Source: Gracilaria gracilis (Eukaryota > Rhodophyta > Florideophyceae > Gracilariales > Gracilariaceae). Taken from it: a DNA stretch of 64,000 bases. The DNA is taken from positions 96,133 to 160,132 of the forward strand of contig JARGSG010000123.1 in the NCBI GenBank assembly GCA_030374805.1. The letters run 5' to 3'. Made by a program: the position numbers and the translations under genes. The stretch's first letter is position 1, and each line of letters begins with the position of its first letter. The notes under the pieces were generated by a model that did not search any database, was not told the DNA's origin, and saw only the letters and a list, made by a program, of their open reading frames with translations. This document shows positions 53,614-62,922 of this stretch, one piece after another.

Positions 53614-53913
53614 CCACAAAACGAAAACACCAGTTTTTTTATACCAGCTCGTGTAAATTCTGCTGCTGCAGATATATAAACAAACGATGTGAGGAAAAAG
53701 AATTTGCTACGCTATCAGGCTAGGCTTTTGGGTATCGGCTGTGCAGATCATATTCAAAAGCGGTTGGGCCCCTTTTGGGAACGTGTAGATGAGTACGCAG
53801 AAAACAGGTGTCCAGCAGTTATTGAACAGGGGAAAGATATATATGATGACGATCATGCATACACTCCGCTTCCAATTATTTGGAAACCCGTCAAGTCCTT
53901 CTTTTTCATGTAG
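53614..53913 (+). pseudogene. hAT-like transposase, 3' piece
   Basis: After Gypsy-B2 and one GTGAC copy are removed, the frame from 37602 continues in phase: GFGD|PQNENTSFFIPARVNSAAADI, then an in-frame TAA at 53677-53679, then NLLRYQARLLGIGCADHIQKRL up to a stop at 53911-53913. The usual hAT C-terminal dimerisation block is not obvious, so the end may be missing or too diverged. Confidence 0.45.
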
Positions 53914-54754
53914 CCCCTTTGTTAGACGTGAATTAATGTGGACTAGACTTTTTGACATGCTCGGAAACTGAAAAAGAAGAGTACAAAACGATCGTGAGCA
54001 ATGCTGTTGTACGTGAAAGTATTTAGCTGGATAATTCTTTACTGAGTCACAAAAAAAGAGCTTAAAGCCGTGTGAAGCTTTTTCTATAGGAAAATGTTCA
54101 CGAGATTGCCGCAAAACGGCAGGGAGCTGCGGAATTATCTGTGAAGTAACTTTTCTTCAAAATTGGCACGCGGTAATATAAATGTGCAAAACTAGGTAGG
54201 AGCTCAATTGAGACATGCATATTTAATTGCAGTACAAAAAACGTTGTTTAATCATGTGGTGTTTTCTACGCCTCAGACAAGAAGAAACGTCTTTGGATTA
54301 AGGCGCAGTGACAGCTCAAGATATGCGATTAAGTTTGCAACATGTCGCTATTTTAGTGAAAAGATATCGCGAGAAGTTCCCGTTTTCACTATTTTGGACA
54401 ACCAGTATCTTGCTCAATTTAGTTGTAGACTCCTTCAAATTAATTTTTAATAGAAGATTGGAGCAAACTCCTCAATACTACGTAGTGTAACACTCAAAAC
54501 ATGGAGCAGTTTTCTTAATTTTTGCGCCCAAACATGCAAAATATCTCGTTTCAAGCGAGATATACCGCTTATTTTTTCGTACAACGTTCTGTTCTCCATC
54601 CAAGAGCGTTTGCATTCCGCAACACTGTTGCCAAAGTTGCAATAAAAGTGTTGTAGAGTTCAAGGGCCACTACTGAGTAAAATGATGCTCCGTTTGAGCC
54701 TGTGAACCTTGAATGACTACTTTCTGACTACTCTGACTGACTACTGCCAAAAGT
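53914..54754. other. 3' end of the hAT-like element without a recognised gene
   Basis: AT-rich sequence with short frames only. Inverted TGACTAC-type repeats occur at 54713-54746. The Harbinger element begins at 54755. Confidence 0.4.
54724..54745 (-). repeat. Right candidate hAT subterminal repeat
   Basis: CTGACTACTCTGACTGACTACT matches 7833-7854 in inverted orientation at 20 of 22 positions. One more TGACTAC copy lies at 54714-54720. Confidence 0.4.
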
Positions 54755-54772
54755 GGGAGCGTCCTGAAAACC
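54755..54772 (+). repeat. Left terminal inverted repeat of the Harbinger element
   Basis: GGGAGCGTCCTGAAAACC, exact reverse complement of 57519-57536. Confidence 0.92.
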
Positions 54773-55126
54773 CAGAAGACCATTTTCACCATGCTCAAAC
54801 GTCACGATTTGAACCAAAACGTGACGTTTGAACACTGGTTCTTGCGAAATTTGTCCTAGCCTCCGCCCGCAATGACAGAACCTAAGACGCTCCCAAATGA
54901 CCAAAACCTATTGTATTGCTCTCCTTAGACGCATAACATTACAGTTGAACGAAGCTTTACAGGTATCGTTTCATGTCCCACTTGCCTTTCGCGGTCCGGA
55001 TCCTAACGACGACCAAGCATCACATCTCGCTCTCACACACCCAGATTACTTCGCATCACAGTCCTTCCTGCGTGATTCCTTCGACGCCAGAGAACCTTCG
55101 CCATCCAATATGCTACTCACACCGTG

Positions 55127-56125
55127 ATGACTAACGACAACACCACCGCACCCTCTCTTAACCTGTTCCTTCCATTTGCGCCTCTACCCTAACTCCCGAG
55201 GCCACCGGCATCGCTTTCAAAGTCAAGGGTCATCAAGAAAGCCAATCGTAGCACAACCACTCGTAAGCAAAAGAAGAAATCGGCGGCAGGCAAAGACCCC
55301 AAAACACGTGGCCTAAGCTTTGATACTCCTGAGCTGACAGCTCTTCTAGATGCAATTGAAGACGTTCAACGCATTGGAAATCAGGATTGGAATAAGGTAC
55401 ACAGCATCTTCAATGAGCAGTACGCAAGGCGCAACCGCACCTCCGAATCTTTGAGGCGTAAATTCTACAAGCTGCACAGTACAACCCCGCCGTCAGGTGA
55501 TCCGAGCTGCCCACCACTATTACTTCGAGCCAAACGACTGGAGCACGAAATTGTTAAGAAGACGCTTATGATGGCAGATGACGAAACCTCGTACGAAGAA
55601 GACGAAGACACTGATGTCGAGGAAGAACTTCTTGGTACTGCTGAAGCTTCGAAGATCAATGTCACAGATGTCGATACGACAGACAACTGCGAGGTGTTGC
55701 AAAACGTTACCGTTTTAAAAGGACGAGAAAACCCGCCCGGGGTTGGCCTTTCTACTTTGCAAGCCGAACTTGTTAAAGATAATGCCTCTGCACCTGAACC
55801 ACCCCACTTTCGAGTCAAAAACGCACGTGAGGTGGTCACCCGACGTCCGAAGAAAGGGAGAGAAGACAAAGTAGAGGAAGAATTTCTTGAAGTGTTTAAG
55901 CTTAATATGCTGGAAGAACAACAAGCAAGACGGGCGACGGATAGCCGAGAAGAGCGGCGCGAAGCACGGGAAGAACGTAGGTCCGAAAAACAGGATCAGT
56001 TCATGAGCATGTTGCTGATGATGATGGCGCAAAACCATGGCACCAAGGAAGCATCATCGACCCGGATGAAGGTTATGGGAAGCAATGATTGTGATATTGA
56101 TCATGACGGTAAGGAGAACAACTGA
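55127..56125 (+). pseudogene. Myb/SANT-like DNA-binding protein of the Harbinger element, one nonsense codon
   Basis: From ATG 55127 (MTNDNTTAPSLNLF) a 333-codon frame is open except for TAA at 55190-55192 (codon 22). The middle reads FDTPELTALLDAIEDVQRIG, then DWNKV and RRNRTSESLRRKFYKLH, a trihelix or Myb/SANT-like DNA-binding domain (about residues 60-120). An acidic stretch and a long charged, Glu/Arg-rich probable coiled coil (EERREAREERRSEKQ) end with MLLMMMAQN. In Harbinger elements such a partner brings the transposase to the element ends and the nucleus. Translation from MMADDE (55571) would lose the DNA-binding domain. The stop may be a true lesion, or the first exon may be elsewhere. 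Confidence 0.7.
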
Positions 56126-56171
56126 GCTGGAGACTTGGTCTGTGCAGGTTCGAAGACCGTCTTGATTTGGT

Positions 56172-57215
56172 TCAACCCGACCAGTGGGGCCCGGCGTTGA
56201 ACAACAATACCAAGGAGTGCAGCATTCGGCGCCGTTCTCCGCGTTCCTCCCACAACAGTTTGTCTTTTAATCTCGGAATTGCACTTTGGACATTACGCAT
56301 TCCCCATTCTGCACTCTGGCGCAATGATGTGGCTTCCATCATTTCATGTGCTTCGCGACGTGTCCTAGCGAACGTTGTGCTGCAGTTGCTCTTGACCATA
56401 AATGGATGTCGAGCGTTGCAGAAAGCTGCATCTACAACACAGCGTGCACCTTTTTCGTTGTAAACTTTATCCAGTTTCCTGTACATTTTTCCTCTGTCGG
56501 CTACCACTGAATCATGTAGACACCCTGGTGCATTTAGGCTGCATGATATTATAACGCCAGATGGGGCAAAGAAGATCACGTTGCCAACGTAGTGTCTGTG
56601 GACCCATCCATTGTAGTAACGGTTTTGTATTAGATCGTCCCCACACTTCTGGATACGAATCTTGAGTCGGTCCATAAAACAGTAAACTTTTCTAAGCACT
56701 GGATATTTTGCTCTGATCATTCCCATATATTCTACAAGCTCTTCGTCGTTTGGCATCTTTATCACAGCCATGTCGTCATGACGTAAGACCTCTTGTATTA
56801 TTCGTCGACCAAACCGAAGGTACAGGGAAAGCACACTGTCCGTGACGCCAAATATATCAGATAGACACTTTTGTGATCCTGAAGTGCGGCCATGTGTTAG
56901 AACGAGAGCTAGACCGCTCTGTGCGTTTAATAATGGTGGGCGGCCTCTTGTTTCAAACGTTCGTTTTGCAGGAATATTGCCATTGCTTCCGTAGGGAGTG
57001 TATTGCCTATAAAATGTTCTACATCGTTTCAGAACGTAGTTGAATGCGTAATGATTGAAAGCGGTCAATACAACCATTGATATGTCACATCCACTTCCAT
57101 CAAGGTATTGAAAGGGAGACTGGTTAGGCATTTGTAAAGCTCTGCGAAAGATTCTGTACTTGGTTCGGCGTTTTTTCATAACCCGGCGCGCATTTCGTCG
57201 TCGCTTTAGATACAA
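56172..57215 (-). CDS. Harbinger-type DDE transposase
   Basis: An intact 347-codon frame, MYLKRRRNARRVMKKRR..., within the usual size range of 350-450. The first half has a helix-turn-helix-like stretch (SLVLTHGRTSGSQKCLSDIFGVTDSVLSLYL-type text around residues 108-135). The catalytic DDE_Tnp_4-like core has VYCFMDRLKIRI (first Asp, where 'AIDGTH' is usual), FAPSGVIISCSLNAPGCLHDSVVA (second Asp), CVVDAAFC, and AEWGMRNVQSAIPRLK (Glu, normally 'VERAFGxLK'). It ends 47 bp from the end of the convergent SANT gene and is the only intact DNA-transposase frame in the window, so the element may still act if a partner is supplied in trans. Confidence 0.82.
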   Translation of the reverse strand: MYLKRRRNARRVMKKRRTKYRIFRRALQMPNQSPFQYLDGSGCDISMVVLTAFNHYAFNYVLKRCRTFYRQYTPYGSNGNIPAKRTFETRGRPPLLNAQSGLALVLTHGRTSGSQKCLSDIFGVTDSVLSLYLRFGRRIIQEVLRHDDMAVIKMPNDEELVEYMGMIRAKYPVLRKVYCFMDRLKIRIQKCGDDLIQNRYYNGWVHRHYVGNVIFFAPSGVIISCSLNAPGCLHDSVVADRGKMYRKLDKVYNEKGARCVVDAAFCNARHPFMVKSNCSTTFARTRREAHEMMEATSLRQSAEWGMRNVQSAIPRLKDKLLWEERGERRRMLHSLVLLFNAGPHWSG

Positions 57216-57518
57216 ACAGGCGATAGATAATCAAGACATTTGAAGGTTGGAAACACGGTTTATTGGCTTATGGTAAGGCTTCGACAAGTAACGTGACGAT
57301 TGAAGTCGTTGTCGTGGGCAGCGTGGTCTTCTTCATCGGAGCGGGGCCGTCAAAGAGGATCAAGCGTGTGGTCGAAGAATTGAATAAGATCGCTGCACGA
57401 CCTCTTGCACGTGGGCTTTCATTTCGTTTTGGCTCTGTTCTCGTTCGGGAAATGGGTATTTCTGGATGCCGCGAAGTGAAACCTATTACCTATTACCGAA
57501 ACGGTTTTTGAGGTAATA

Positions 57519-57536
57519 GGTTTTCAGGACGCTCCC
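57519..57536 (-). repeat. Right terminal inverted repeat of the Harbinger element
   Basis: GGTTTTCAGGACGCTCCC, exact reverse complement of 54755-54772. Confidence 0.92.
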
Positions 57537-57548
57537 AGTTTCCACCCA

Positions 57549-57565
57549 GGGAGATGCGGGAAAAT
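57549..57565 (+). repeat. Left 17-bp inverted repeat of a candidate DNA element
   Basis: GGGAGATGCGGGAAAAT is the exact reverse complement of 62906-62922, 5.4 kb away. Between them lie a DDE transposase pseudogene, a spliced gene and a Tc1 element. No target duplication is evident. Confidence 0.5.
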
Positions 57566-57635
57566 GATAAAATATGAGCATTTGAACGCCGTAATTGAGT
57601 AGGTTAGAAAGTAGATCGTAGCATATTCTTTCAAA

Positions 57636-57720
57636 CAACTGACAAATGAACCATTAATAATGTTTTTGACGGTAAGAATCTTACCGTCAAAAACATTATT
57701 AATGGTTCATTTGTCAGTTG
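57636..57720. repeat. Perfect 85-bp palindrome (41-bp arms, 3-nt loop)
   Basis: The left arm 57636-57676 (CAACTGACAAATGAACC...) is the exact reverse complement of 57680-57720, with the loop AAT at 57677-57679. No mismatch was found over 41 bp. It lies downstream of the DDE transposase pseudogene. Confidence 0.93.
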
Positions 57721-57913
57721 ATATCAATGATCAGAATCCAATCTGAGGAATATAATGATATATTTACGCATAATGAAAAGAACTGTAACTACAGTATCAA
57801 CGTTAACCGTGTCCATTTAGAAATCCGGCAGTTTTAACTTTGTTAAAACAAGCGTTACAGAAGTACAACAAAATTTTGGATTACCAGTTTAAACCATATG
57901 GAAGACTGAAACT

Positions 57914-58811
57914 TTAACAGTGTACGTGCATATGAACTTCACGCAATTCAACTGAATTCAACAAGCGGTTGTGTCGAAACACTTGTTTCAATACTTGAAA
58001 TTGTTTGAACCGACCCAAAATTGATTCCTGACGAGCTCTAATTCTTCCCTGGTTATACCCCAATAGAAATAAATCATCGCCCGGAGATATACATTTGTGG
58101 TCTGTGTATCCATTATCAGTGATGACTAACTCGTTTTCCAAGAGCGCGTCTTTCATTCCAAGTTCAAATATTTTGTTGTCAGGATACTTTCCACATGAAA
58201 ACGGTCCACTTACCCAGACAATTTTATCCTCGAAAATGTTAAGTCCGACTTTGTATCTCACCACTGCTCCTTTAAATTTGTGAAAAAACCAAATAGGATC
58301 GAAAGGAACCGGCTTGTAGATGGGACAATCGGTGTAATCCCCAGATACTAATATAAGGTGTAGATTTTGATTTCCAACTGTTAACCTGCCATCCCATTTT
58401 ATCTTTAGAACAAAACATTGTTAGCACTATAGATTAAAGCAAGTGAAATATGAACACAGGAGGCATACTTCTTTCAAATTTCCAAGAGGAACTACAAATT
58501 TTCGTACCCATCTTCGTATGGTTTTCTCATCCGCCCCTATCAGCGGAGATAGATTTGATTCGCTAACGTAAATTTTGACAAACATTAAGGCCCAAAGTAA
58601 GTGTTTCGGAGCTGCTGTCGGAGGTATTTTGAGCTTCAGTTGTTTCCATAGTTCCCGCAGAGATATTGGGAGATAAACCAAATACTGAGATATATCTCCT
58701 TTTCAAGGTCATATTTGCCAACCCGGCTGCATTTTTGGTGTAAGTATTCCCAAGAGATTGAAAGATTTCTGCAGAGACCGTCATTGATTTCGGTCTTTGC
58801 AAGCTCGGCAT
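57914..58811 (-). pseudogene. DDE transposase (PIF/Harbinger-related family) with a 66-bp intron and a frameshift
   Basis: Exon 1 starts at ATG 58811 and reads YISVFGLSPNIS, then after a 1-bp shift in the CCC run at 58654-58656, LWKQLKLKIPPTAAPKHLLW and IGADEKTIRRWVRKFV, an HTH-containing N-terminal domain. An intron (58403-58468, GTATGC...CTAAAG on the minus strand, phase 0) joins it to exon 2. Exon 2 has SGDYTDCPIYKPVPFDPIWF (first Asp), VRYKVGLNIFEDKIVWVSGP, VITDNGYTDHKC (second Asp) and RIRARQESILGRFKQF (Glu). The block order matches a DDE_Tnp_4-like family common in algal genomes. The frameshift marks it as inactive. It shares little with the Harbinger transposase at 56172. Confidence 0.72.
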
Positions 58812-59924
58812 GCGAGACTTTTCACTCCCGTTGAGACCGCAGTCATTGCTACATTGCTACTTATAGGACAACAGTTTAGACGAAGAGAAACTTGGGGATT
58901 TTATGGGAAGGTCTGAATTTGACGGGAAGGTATACAGATGCTGTACTCAGATATTAACTTCGTAATTTGCAGTTTCTAGGGAGATATGCTTGTATGTTTT
59001 TGTCAGCCTGCTTATAAGATGAGTATATGGTTTCTGAGGAATGATACTTGGTACACTAAACGATTCTTCCTCGAAGGGCTATACTTCCTCGTAATGTAGT
59101 ATTTCCGAAATCGTGGTTTACTTTATGGCGTAAACAACAAGAAGCATGCTAGTCTTACCAATGTTAACATTACTCTTTAAACAAGATCAGCAACCGCATT
59201 CAAATAACCCTGTATTGAAATATCGCTTCAAGGAAGTTTCAAGTTTACGCATAGTTTGTAACTTCCTTTTTCGCCTCCAAAGCGCAATATTCCATTACTT
59301 CTACGCCATAAACCTCTGTAAATTTAGTCCTAACTCTCTTCTTCTCAGAGACATATGCTGGTGTCAAAGCATACCAAACAAAGCAGCAATCATTTCATTA
59401 TATAGCTACACAGTTATTTAGTTTTCGATAACTACAACCTCTTCCATTTTGCAATTTTTTGCCATAAATACTACTTCGAAGCATCTTCTAGGAAACGATG
59501 ATTGCTAGTATAGCATGTAAGAAAGAAGCGTTTTTTTAGTCAGCGGTTCACACTGACGTTCCGATCCTTCGAAAACCCTAGTATACATGTCCCATTGGGG
59601 AAGCCCAGAAAAATGAAGTACATAGACAACATAACCTGTAAAAAAACGTCATAGATGTCTTACGTATATACTATGGATCCTCCCCAAGCACGAACTTGAA
59701 AAGTTGTACACTATTCAAGGCGCTTAGGCTGCGGTCCTCCATGTAATGCAATAATCGTCATATCCGAAGACACTCCAGAACCCCTCAATCTTTCCTAGAC
59801 TGTACATATACCCGGGCTTGAAGCTTCGGAGACTAAACTGGCCTTTCATCATCCCGAAAAGCTGCACCAGACCTCCATATTCGTTTTCTTTTTCGCTCAG
59901 TGAGATCCGTTACCACTACAAACC
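58812..59924. other. Stretch without a recognisable gene
   Basis: Only short frames are present (for example 59146-59421 on the plus strand). It may be the divergent upstream region between the minus-strand transposase and the plus-strand gene at 59925. A CTTTATGGCGTAAAC / ACGCCATAAA inverted pair occurs around 59121-59312. Confidence 0.4.
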
Positions 59925-60801
59925 ATGCAACCACTTACCAAAACCTCTCCAGCCATGAAGTTGCTGAAACAGATGTTTGATCGAGGCGATATCAAAGGAA
60001 ACGAACCACCAAAGCAAGTTTGGCTGTCTGAGAAATTATTTCAGCAACACAAATTCTCTAATTTCCGAGCTCAGTACTATTTGATGCGAAAGAAATTTGG
60101 GAAGCTGCAGAGTAAGTGTCTACTTTTACATTTTGCATTTAACTTCCTGCTATGAATATTCTAACCTGCCAATAGAAGATTCAGAAAACATTCTAAACCG
60201 ACGCTGTACAAATTCCGACTCCGAAGAATATGAAACTCAAACACAAATCATTCATGATGTTTCTAGTGCCGCAGCTGCAAGAGATTGCATTCCATATGTC
60301 CTTGGTCTCAACGAGTTTAAGCCACTTTATTTGATGGCTGAATGGAACGACGCAAAGACGACAGTACTGCGTCTCTCGATTGCCATTTTTCTTCCATCTG
60401 GTGTAGAAAAGGGTAGGTTTGGGGTACATATTGTCGACAACAGAAGTGTTATTGAGTTGAGAGTTTCCTGGCCATGTCTGCTGGTAGATATTGGGTGTAT
60501 GCACAAATCATGGCTAGAAAAGAATCTGATGACGACGGATTATCCTAAGTTTGGGGGCTTCAACCGCGCCCTTAAAGGTTTTCGTGAGCGAAGTCTAGAT
60601 GCGGTTTATTCTACAGCAAGAATCAACTTACCTTTTCCGGTTCACTCTCATGCTACTAACAAGGCAAACTTGGGATGGATTGGTGATGCAACTAAGGTTG
60701 TCTATGTGGATTTAGAGCAAGCAATTGTTGAAGAGTACTTTAAGCTGAATGATACTGATGACTTCATCGTTTCTGGAACATTGTTTCTCTCCTTCAGGTA
60801 G
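59925..60801 (+). CDS. Unknown spliced gene, probable partner protein of the neighbouring DDE transposase
   Basis: Exon 1 is 59925-60111 and exon 2 is 60176-60801, joined across a 64-bp intron (GTAAGT...CCAATAG, 60112-60175, phase 1), giving exactly 270 codons plus stop. The first part reads MKLLKQMFDRGDIKGNEPPK...FQQHKFSNFRAQYYLMRKKF, a short helical domain with a tryptophan, perhaps DNA-binding. The second part has a compact fold with LRLSIAIFLPSGVEKGRF, IELRVSWPCLLVD, KSWLEKN and STARINLPFPVHSHATNK. I recall similar block orders in proteins of diatoms and other algae but know no function. Its position opposite the DDE transposase, inside a shared pair of inverted repeats, suggests the second protein of a DNA transposon. 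A GT in CAGGTAG at the end leaves room for a further exon. Confidence 0.6.
60112..60175 (+). other. 64-bp intron of the 59925-60801 gene
   Basis: It begins GTAAGTG and ends CTGCCAATAG, with a CTAAC branch-point-like element about 12 bp upstream of the acceptor. It contains in-frame stops, and its removal joins two open frames exactly. Confidence 0.75.
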
Positions 60802-60929
60802 ATTTGTTTTGTTTCTTGTATTTTTTCATGAAGGGAAGAAAATTTTCTAAAGCACGAGTTTGTTTTGTAGAACTGGATATTTTCTTTTATGTACTCTGGC
60901 ACACTACATTCTAGAAGTACAGTCCTCGT

Positions 60930-61119
60930 CAAAAGTATACGAACGGGGGCTGAAGGCCAGTACACAGCACTTCTGAGAGACTGTGAGGTAGATTAAGGCT
61001 ACAATAAACTTTCTTTTACTTTATTCAAACATTCTAGCACAATAAAAACTCTTCAAACATTGGTTAGCGCCTACAGTGCAAGCCCTTCACCTTCCAGGGC
61101 GGTTCAAAAGTATACGAAC
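60930..61119 (+). repeat. Left IR/DR arm of the Tc1 element
   Basis: Two direct copies of CAAAAGTATACGAAC (60930-60944 and 61105-61119), 160 bp apart, are presumed transposase-binding sites. Confidence 0.8.
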
Positions 61120-61147
61120 AAAATCATATTTTTGACCTGCTCTGCAT

Positions 61148-62155
61148 CTAAGCCCAGTTTAGTACTTTTTTGCGCCCGTTAGCGCGCATTACAGCCACAC
61201 AACGCCTTAGCATGCTGTTATTAAGCATAGTTAGCCTGTAAGGGTCTATTGCGTCCCACCCATGGCGAGGAGCCTGCTTTAGAGCCTCTTTGGAGTCATA
61301 CTGCTTACAATCAGCGTAGACCGTGTAAGCGAGTATGCTCCAAAGATTTTCTATATGATTTAGATCCGGAGAATGTGCTGGTCACTTCATTAAATTGCAT
61401 TTGTTCTCCGTAAACCACTTCATGCTATACCGCGATTTGTGAATAGGGGCATTGTCTTGCTGAAAGATCCAATTACTACAATGTTGCAGGTTGGCCCATG
61501 GTACCATATACTGCTGTAACATATGTATATACTTCTTAAAGCCCACAGTTCCATCAATAAACACCAAAGGCCATTTACCATAGTATGAAAAACAACTCCA
61601 TATCATGATAGAAACTCCTCCATGTTTACGTTTTGAAAAAACTTGTTCATCATGACGTAAGTCATGCCAATAAAAGTTCCAGCTATCGGGACCATCTCTA
61701 TTGAATTTTTTCTTACCACTCCGAATTACCATTCGCCACTCATCTTCGTAGAAACGGTTGTGATACATCGCCCATTGGAGACGCTGCTCACAACTATGTA
61801 CGGTTATCAAAAGTGTTACGTTTTTTTTCTTATAATCAAAAACTTCGACACAGTGAATTTCACGAGGGGCAGCCAAAACAGATTTGTCCAAATCCAAATC
61901 TTTTTTATGCTGAAGTGCACAGCATAAATGTTTAAAAAGCCTGTTCTTTATACGGCGTTTGCTTTGAGGTGATGACTTGTGAGGTCTTCCAGAGCCTTTT
62001 GAGGTAGTGCCTGATGTTTAACGCTTTAAAACGGTACACATTGCTGATTTGAACCGTTTCAGTTGGTTCCCAATAAAGCCAAAAGACTTACCAACAGTGC
62101 GATAGGCTTTTATAGCTGCGATCTCTTTAGTCGTAATATGTTTGCCGCGGGGCAT
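61148..62155 (-). pseudogene. Tc1/mariner transposase with two nonsense codons
   Basis: The frame runs from ATG 62155 (MPRGKHITTKEIAAIKAY) to TAG at 61148-61150, 336 codons including the stop, full length for the family, without frameshift. The N-terminal helix-turn-helix region continues through QLKRFKSAM. The GRPHKSSPQSKRRIKN text recalls the 'GRP.k' linker between the two DNA-binding subdomains. The catalytic part has GGVSIMIWSCFSYYG, then IFQQDNAPIHKS (second Asp), and HSPDLNHIENLW (third acidic residue Glu, with the family spacing). Stops are TAA at 62018-62020 and TGA at 61382-61384, the latter at the tryptophan usual before PAHSPDLN. The translation up to the second stop includes only part of the catalytic triad. 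Confidence 0.85.
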
Positions 62156-62280
62156 TTTTTAGTGATTGGTTTGGGAGATAAAAAAGCTAGATACAATAAA
62201 GAAGGGTTAATGGTTTATTGGTGCACTGTAGCTTTCTTTGAATAGAGTATTGTTGACATTTGCGCGCCATAATTTGAATC

Positions 62281-62468
62281 GTTCGTATACTTTTGCTGTG
62301 AGTTTAAATGGCACTTTGTTTTTTAATACAGAAACAAACAGAGTCTTTATAATAGTAATGGGACCAATTGGGGTGGTTGTTCATTTCATATAAAAGATCG
62401 AAAGGATAACTACAAGAGGCGCTTTTATCTGCAGTTATGTTCGTATAACCCCTGTTTGTATACTTATG
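62281..62468 (-). repeat. Right IR/DR arm of the Tc1 element
   Basis: The inner copy 62281-62295 is an exact reverse complement of CAAAAGTATACGAAC; the outer copy 62454-62468 matches at 13 of 15 positions. Confidence 0.8.
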
Positions 62469-62905
62469 ACGGGGAGTGTATATAGTTTTGTGTTTACTGA
62501 ACGAAATTATTGGGATACGTTTGCAATCTTTGTAATTGACGTTTGCCCGTACGTGTTTTTTCAATTAATGGTTTTGAAACTTCAGTGACATCTTCGAAAA
62601 ATATATATAATCATTCGTCATAAACTGACCTTTTTGTTGAGGAGAATTAAATGGTGTTTAAACATTCTAAAAATTAATTGCCAGAATGATGGCGGGGACA
62701 CTAGTATTGAGTTTTCTATGTTTCAACTACAGGTACGTGCAATGCAGCAATATCCGATTTATGTTCTTCTTTATAACGACTTTTCTTGTCTTATATTATA
62801 TGAAATGAGACTTGCTGGCTTTTGATATGCAACGAAAATTGATTATGGTTTCTGTTCTTTTCTGCATATCAAACGCAGTGTGAACTGGTAAAGCAGGAAT
62901 TTAGG

Positions 62906-62922
62906 ATTTTCCCGCATCTCCC
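62906..62922 (-). repeat. Right 17-bp inverted repeat of a candidate DNA element
   Basis: ATTTTCCCGCATCTCCC is the exact reverse complement of 57549-57565. Confidence 0.5.

Larger units (their letters stand above)
7770..54750 (+). mobile_element. hAT-like DNA transposon hugely expanded by nested insertions (approximate limits)
   Basis: Removing all insertions and one copy of each target duplication joins 7770-8006, 34809-36785, 37135-37602 and 53614-54750 into about 3.8 kb, a usual size for an autonomous hAT element. This core holds a BED-type zinc-finger ORF and a broken transposase with hAT-like blocks. TGACTAC-type repeats lie inverted at both ends: 7833-7854 matches the reverse complement of 54724-54745 at 20 of 22 positions. 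I could not identify the terminal inverted repeats or an 8-bp target duplication, so the limits are approximate. The hAT assignment rests on weak motif similarity and overall layout. Confidence 0.45.
54755..57536. mobile_element. PIF/Harbinger-type DNA transposon, complete
   Basis: This 2782-bp element has perfect 18-bp terminal inverted repeats, GGGAGCGTCCTGAAAACC at 54755-54772 and its reverse complement at 57519-57536. It is flanked by the trinucleotide AGT on both sides (54752-54754, 57537-57539). Harbinger elements duplicate 3 bp, usually TTA/TAA, so AGT is unusual. It encodes a Myb/SANT-like protein (plus strand) and a DDE transposase (minus strand), convergently, the usual Harbinger pair. 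Near the ends are further inverted repeats (AACGTCAC/GTGACGTT around 54802-54834; AACCTATTACC/GGTAATAGGTT around 57480-57522). Confidence 0.88.
60920..62478. mobile_element. Tc1/mariner transposon with doubled repeats at each end
   Basis: This 1559-bp element is flanked by TA (60918-60919, 62479-62480). The outer ends are imperfect inverted repeats of about 34 bp (CAGTCCTCGTCAAAAGTATA... against the complement of ...CTTATGACGGGGAGTG). Each end also has an inner copy of CAAAAGTATACGAAC: 60930-60944 and 61105-61119 on the left, 62281-62295 and 62454-62468 (inverted) on the right. This is the IR/DR layout known from Sleeping Beauty-like elements. The transposase frame has two stops. Confidence 0.88.
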
